Source: Paenibacillus puerhi
GTDB taxonomy: Bacteria > Bacillota > Bacilli > Paenibacillales > NBRC-103111
DNA length: 64,000 nt
Reading direction: 5' to 3'
Assembly: GCF_009846885.1 (NCBI RefSeq)
Contig: NZ_WUWM01000007.1
Span: 62,001 to 126,000, forward strand
Shown here: positions 62,831 through 64,000 of the stretch, in pieces
How the letters are laid out: each line of letters begins with the position of its first letter
How positions within the stretch are numbered: position 1 is the first letter of the stretch
The notes under the pieces: model-generated
What the model was told of the DNA's origin: nothing
Database searches by the model: none
Seen by the model: only the letters and a program-made list of their open reading frames with translations
Made by a program: the position numbers and the translations under genes

Positions 62831-64000
62831 TTAAAACGGCACTGCCTTTCTTTCCTCCGCCGCTCCGACGATGCTCATCCGCTCCCAGGCGCGCGTTCTC
62901 CACCTCCAGTAGAACAGCGCCCCCCTCACCCATTCGTCCACGACGAATGCGATGACGACGCCGAGCAGACCCAGCTTGCCGTACACGCCCAGCATATACG
63001 CGAGCGGAAGGCAGATAAGCCACATCGAGCCGACTCCGAGATACATCGGTACCTTGGCGTCCCCGGCTGCCCGCAGCGCATTGATCAGGACGAGATTAAC
63101 CGCACGGCCCGGTTCGAGCAGGATGCCGAGCAGCAGCACCTGAACGCCCAGTGACAGGATCGATGCGTTGTCCGTGAATAGGCCAAGCAGAGGACGCGAG
63201 CCGACAGCCATCACCGTAGCCGCACCGACCGTCACGATCACGGCAATGCGCACGCTGCGCATGCCCCGCGCGTACGCTTCATCGAACCGGCCCGCCCCCA
63301 CCATCCGGCCGAGCAGAATTTCCGTGCCGATCGCCAGGGATACCGTAAACAGCATATTGAACATGCCGATGCTTTGCGCATAGATTTTGGCGGTCAATGC
63401 GTCCGCTCCCGCGATTGCAATGAACGAGGTAATCGCCATCTGGGCCAGAGTGGTGAAGAAGCTTTCTCCGGCCGTCGGAACCCCGATCCGCAGCAGCTGC
63501 TTCACGTAGGTCTTCTGTGCCGACCACCAGCCCTCGGGGACGAACCGGTGCTTTACCTTGCGGTAGAGCAGAAGGAGCAATATGCCGATCCCGATCAGAC
63601 GGGAGACGTTAGTCGATAGCGCTATTCCTTCGATGCCGAGAACCGGCAGGCCGAAGGGGCCGTACAGAAACAAATAATTGCCGAGCAGGTGCAGCAGATT
63701 CATGCCGACGGCTACATACATCGTACTCGAGGTGTAGCCGTAGCTGCGCAGGATCGTGGCGAGCGTAAGCCGGACGGCTTCCAGGAAACAAAAGCCCCCT
63801 ACCAGCTTCAAATATGTCCAAGCGGAATCCATCAGCTCGGCCGGAATCCCCATTAAGCGAAACACCTGCGCTCCCGAAGCGAGCAGCAGCACGGCAAGCA
63901 GCAGGCCAAATGCAAGGTTGAGCGCGATAGCCGTCAGCCCGATCGCGCCCGCCTCTTGATTTCGCCCGGCCCCTAAATACTGGGAGATCACCACACTAGT
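62831..64000 (-). CDS. MATE-family efflux transporter, 5' end beyond the window
   Basis: At least 389 residues visible; the frame is open to the right edge, and the first visible part (VISQYLGAGRNQEAGAIGLTAIALNLAFG) corresponds to an internal helix of MatE proteins, so about 60 N-terminal residues are missing. Later blocks include FRLMGIPAELMDSAWTYLK, GVPTAGESFFTTLAQMA and ALRAAGDAKVPMYLGV. A Na+ or H+ coupled exporter of drugs or metabolites. The C-terminal end is at 62831. Confidence 0.9.
   Translation of the reverse strand, partial: TSVVISQYLGAGRNQEAGAIGLTAIALNLAFGLLLAVLLLASGAQVFRLMGIPAELMDSAWTYLKLVGGFCFLEAVRLTLATILRSYGYTSSTMYVAVGMNLLHLLGNYLFLYGPFGLPVLGIEGIALSTNVSRLIGIGILLLLLYRKVKHRFVPEGWWSAQKTYVKQLLRIGVPTAGESFFTTLAQMAITSFIAIAGADALTAKIYAQSIGMFNMLFTVSLAIGTEILLGRMVGAGRFDEAYARGMRSVRIAVIVTVGAATVMAVGSRPLLGLFTDNASILSLGVQVLLLGILLEPGRAVNLVLINALRAAGDAKVPMYLGVGSMWLICLPLAYMLGVYGKLGLLGVVIAFVVDEWVRGALFYWRWRTRAWERMSIVGAAEERKAVPF

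Overview
The window looks like chromosome from a Paenibacillus-type, spore-forming Firmicute. Genes carry strong AGGAGG-type ribosome sites. There is a T-box in front of threonyl-tRNA synthetase, a SAM-I riboswitch in front of a met operon, the sporulation gene ytxC, a probable small spore protein, a menaquinone futalosine-pathway gene, and two sugar ABC importers that lack their own ATPase. No rRNA, tRNA, CRISPR array or insertion sequence was seen. Neither window edge coincides with a biological boundary; the last gene is cut.

Region 1 (1-14300) is the accessory part and the most interesting. A cell-surface polysaccharide pair (CpsD-like ATPase, Wzz-like protein) and a secreted glycosidase flank an apparent ribosomal-peptide system. 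Two paralogous small peptide genes (52 and 54 codons) surround a six-gene minus-strand operon: nucleotidyltransferase, HPr-kinase-like protein, PqqD-like protein, S26-type peptidase, ABC exporter, glycosyltransferase. The peptides carry a lasso-type leader motif (Tyr, Pro and Thr at the expected spacing) and two conserved cysteines. The window has no lasso cyclase and no transglutaminase-like B2 protease; an S26-type peptidase lies where a leader protease would be expected. A small XRE repressor gene lies inside the locus. A 15-bp palindrome (GATACA-N3-TGTATC) overlaps nearly every promoter here, often filling the -35/-10 spacer with a second copy at the start of transcription. The same palindrome recurs 15 kb away in front of an L,D-transpeptidase gene, so the regulon seems to join peptide, polysaccharide and cell-wall functions.

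Region 2 (14400-31600) is mostly housekeeping: glnA with a GlnR/TnrA box, DAHP synthase, ispH, a two-component system next to htrA, YugN, a spore-type small protein, a 3D-domain protein, thrS with T-box, ytxC, a diguanylate cyclase, the L,D-transpeptidase, a second XRE protein and a VOC-family protein.

Region 3 (31800-46700) holds mqnC, a GGDEF/EAL protein, metI-metA under a SAM-I riboswitch, corA, an HRDC protein with a terminator in its leader, a frameshifted Rpn-type nuclease gene under a LexA-box promoter, ilvD, several small conserved genes, and bpsA (branched polyamine synthase). The bpsA leader has a seven-codon upstream ORF, a long helix and two terminators, which looks like ribosome-mediated attenuation.

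Region 4 (46776-64000) is carbohydrate use: a GH32 sucrose/fructan hydrolase with an importer under a LacI repressor; a spermidine-synthase-like protein and a 5'-3' exonuclease; a membrane AraC-type regulator convergent with a second importer operon that has matching upstream direct repeats; a GH13 neopullulanase-type enzyme; and a MATE transporter running off the right edge.
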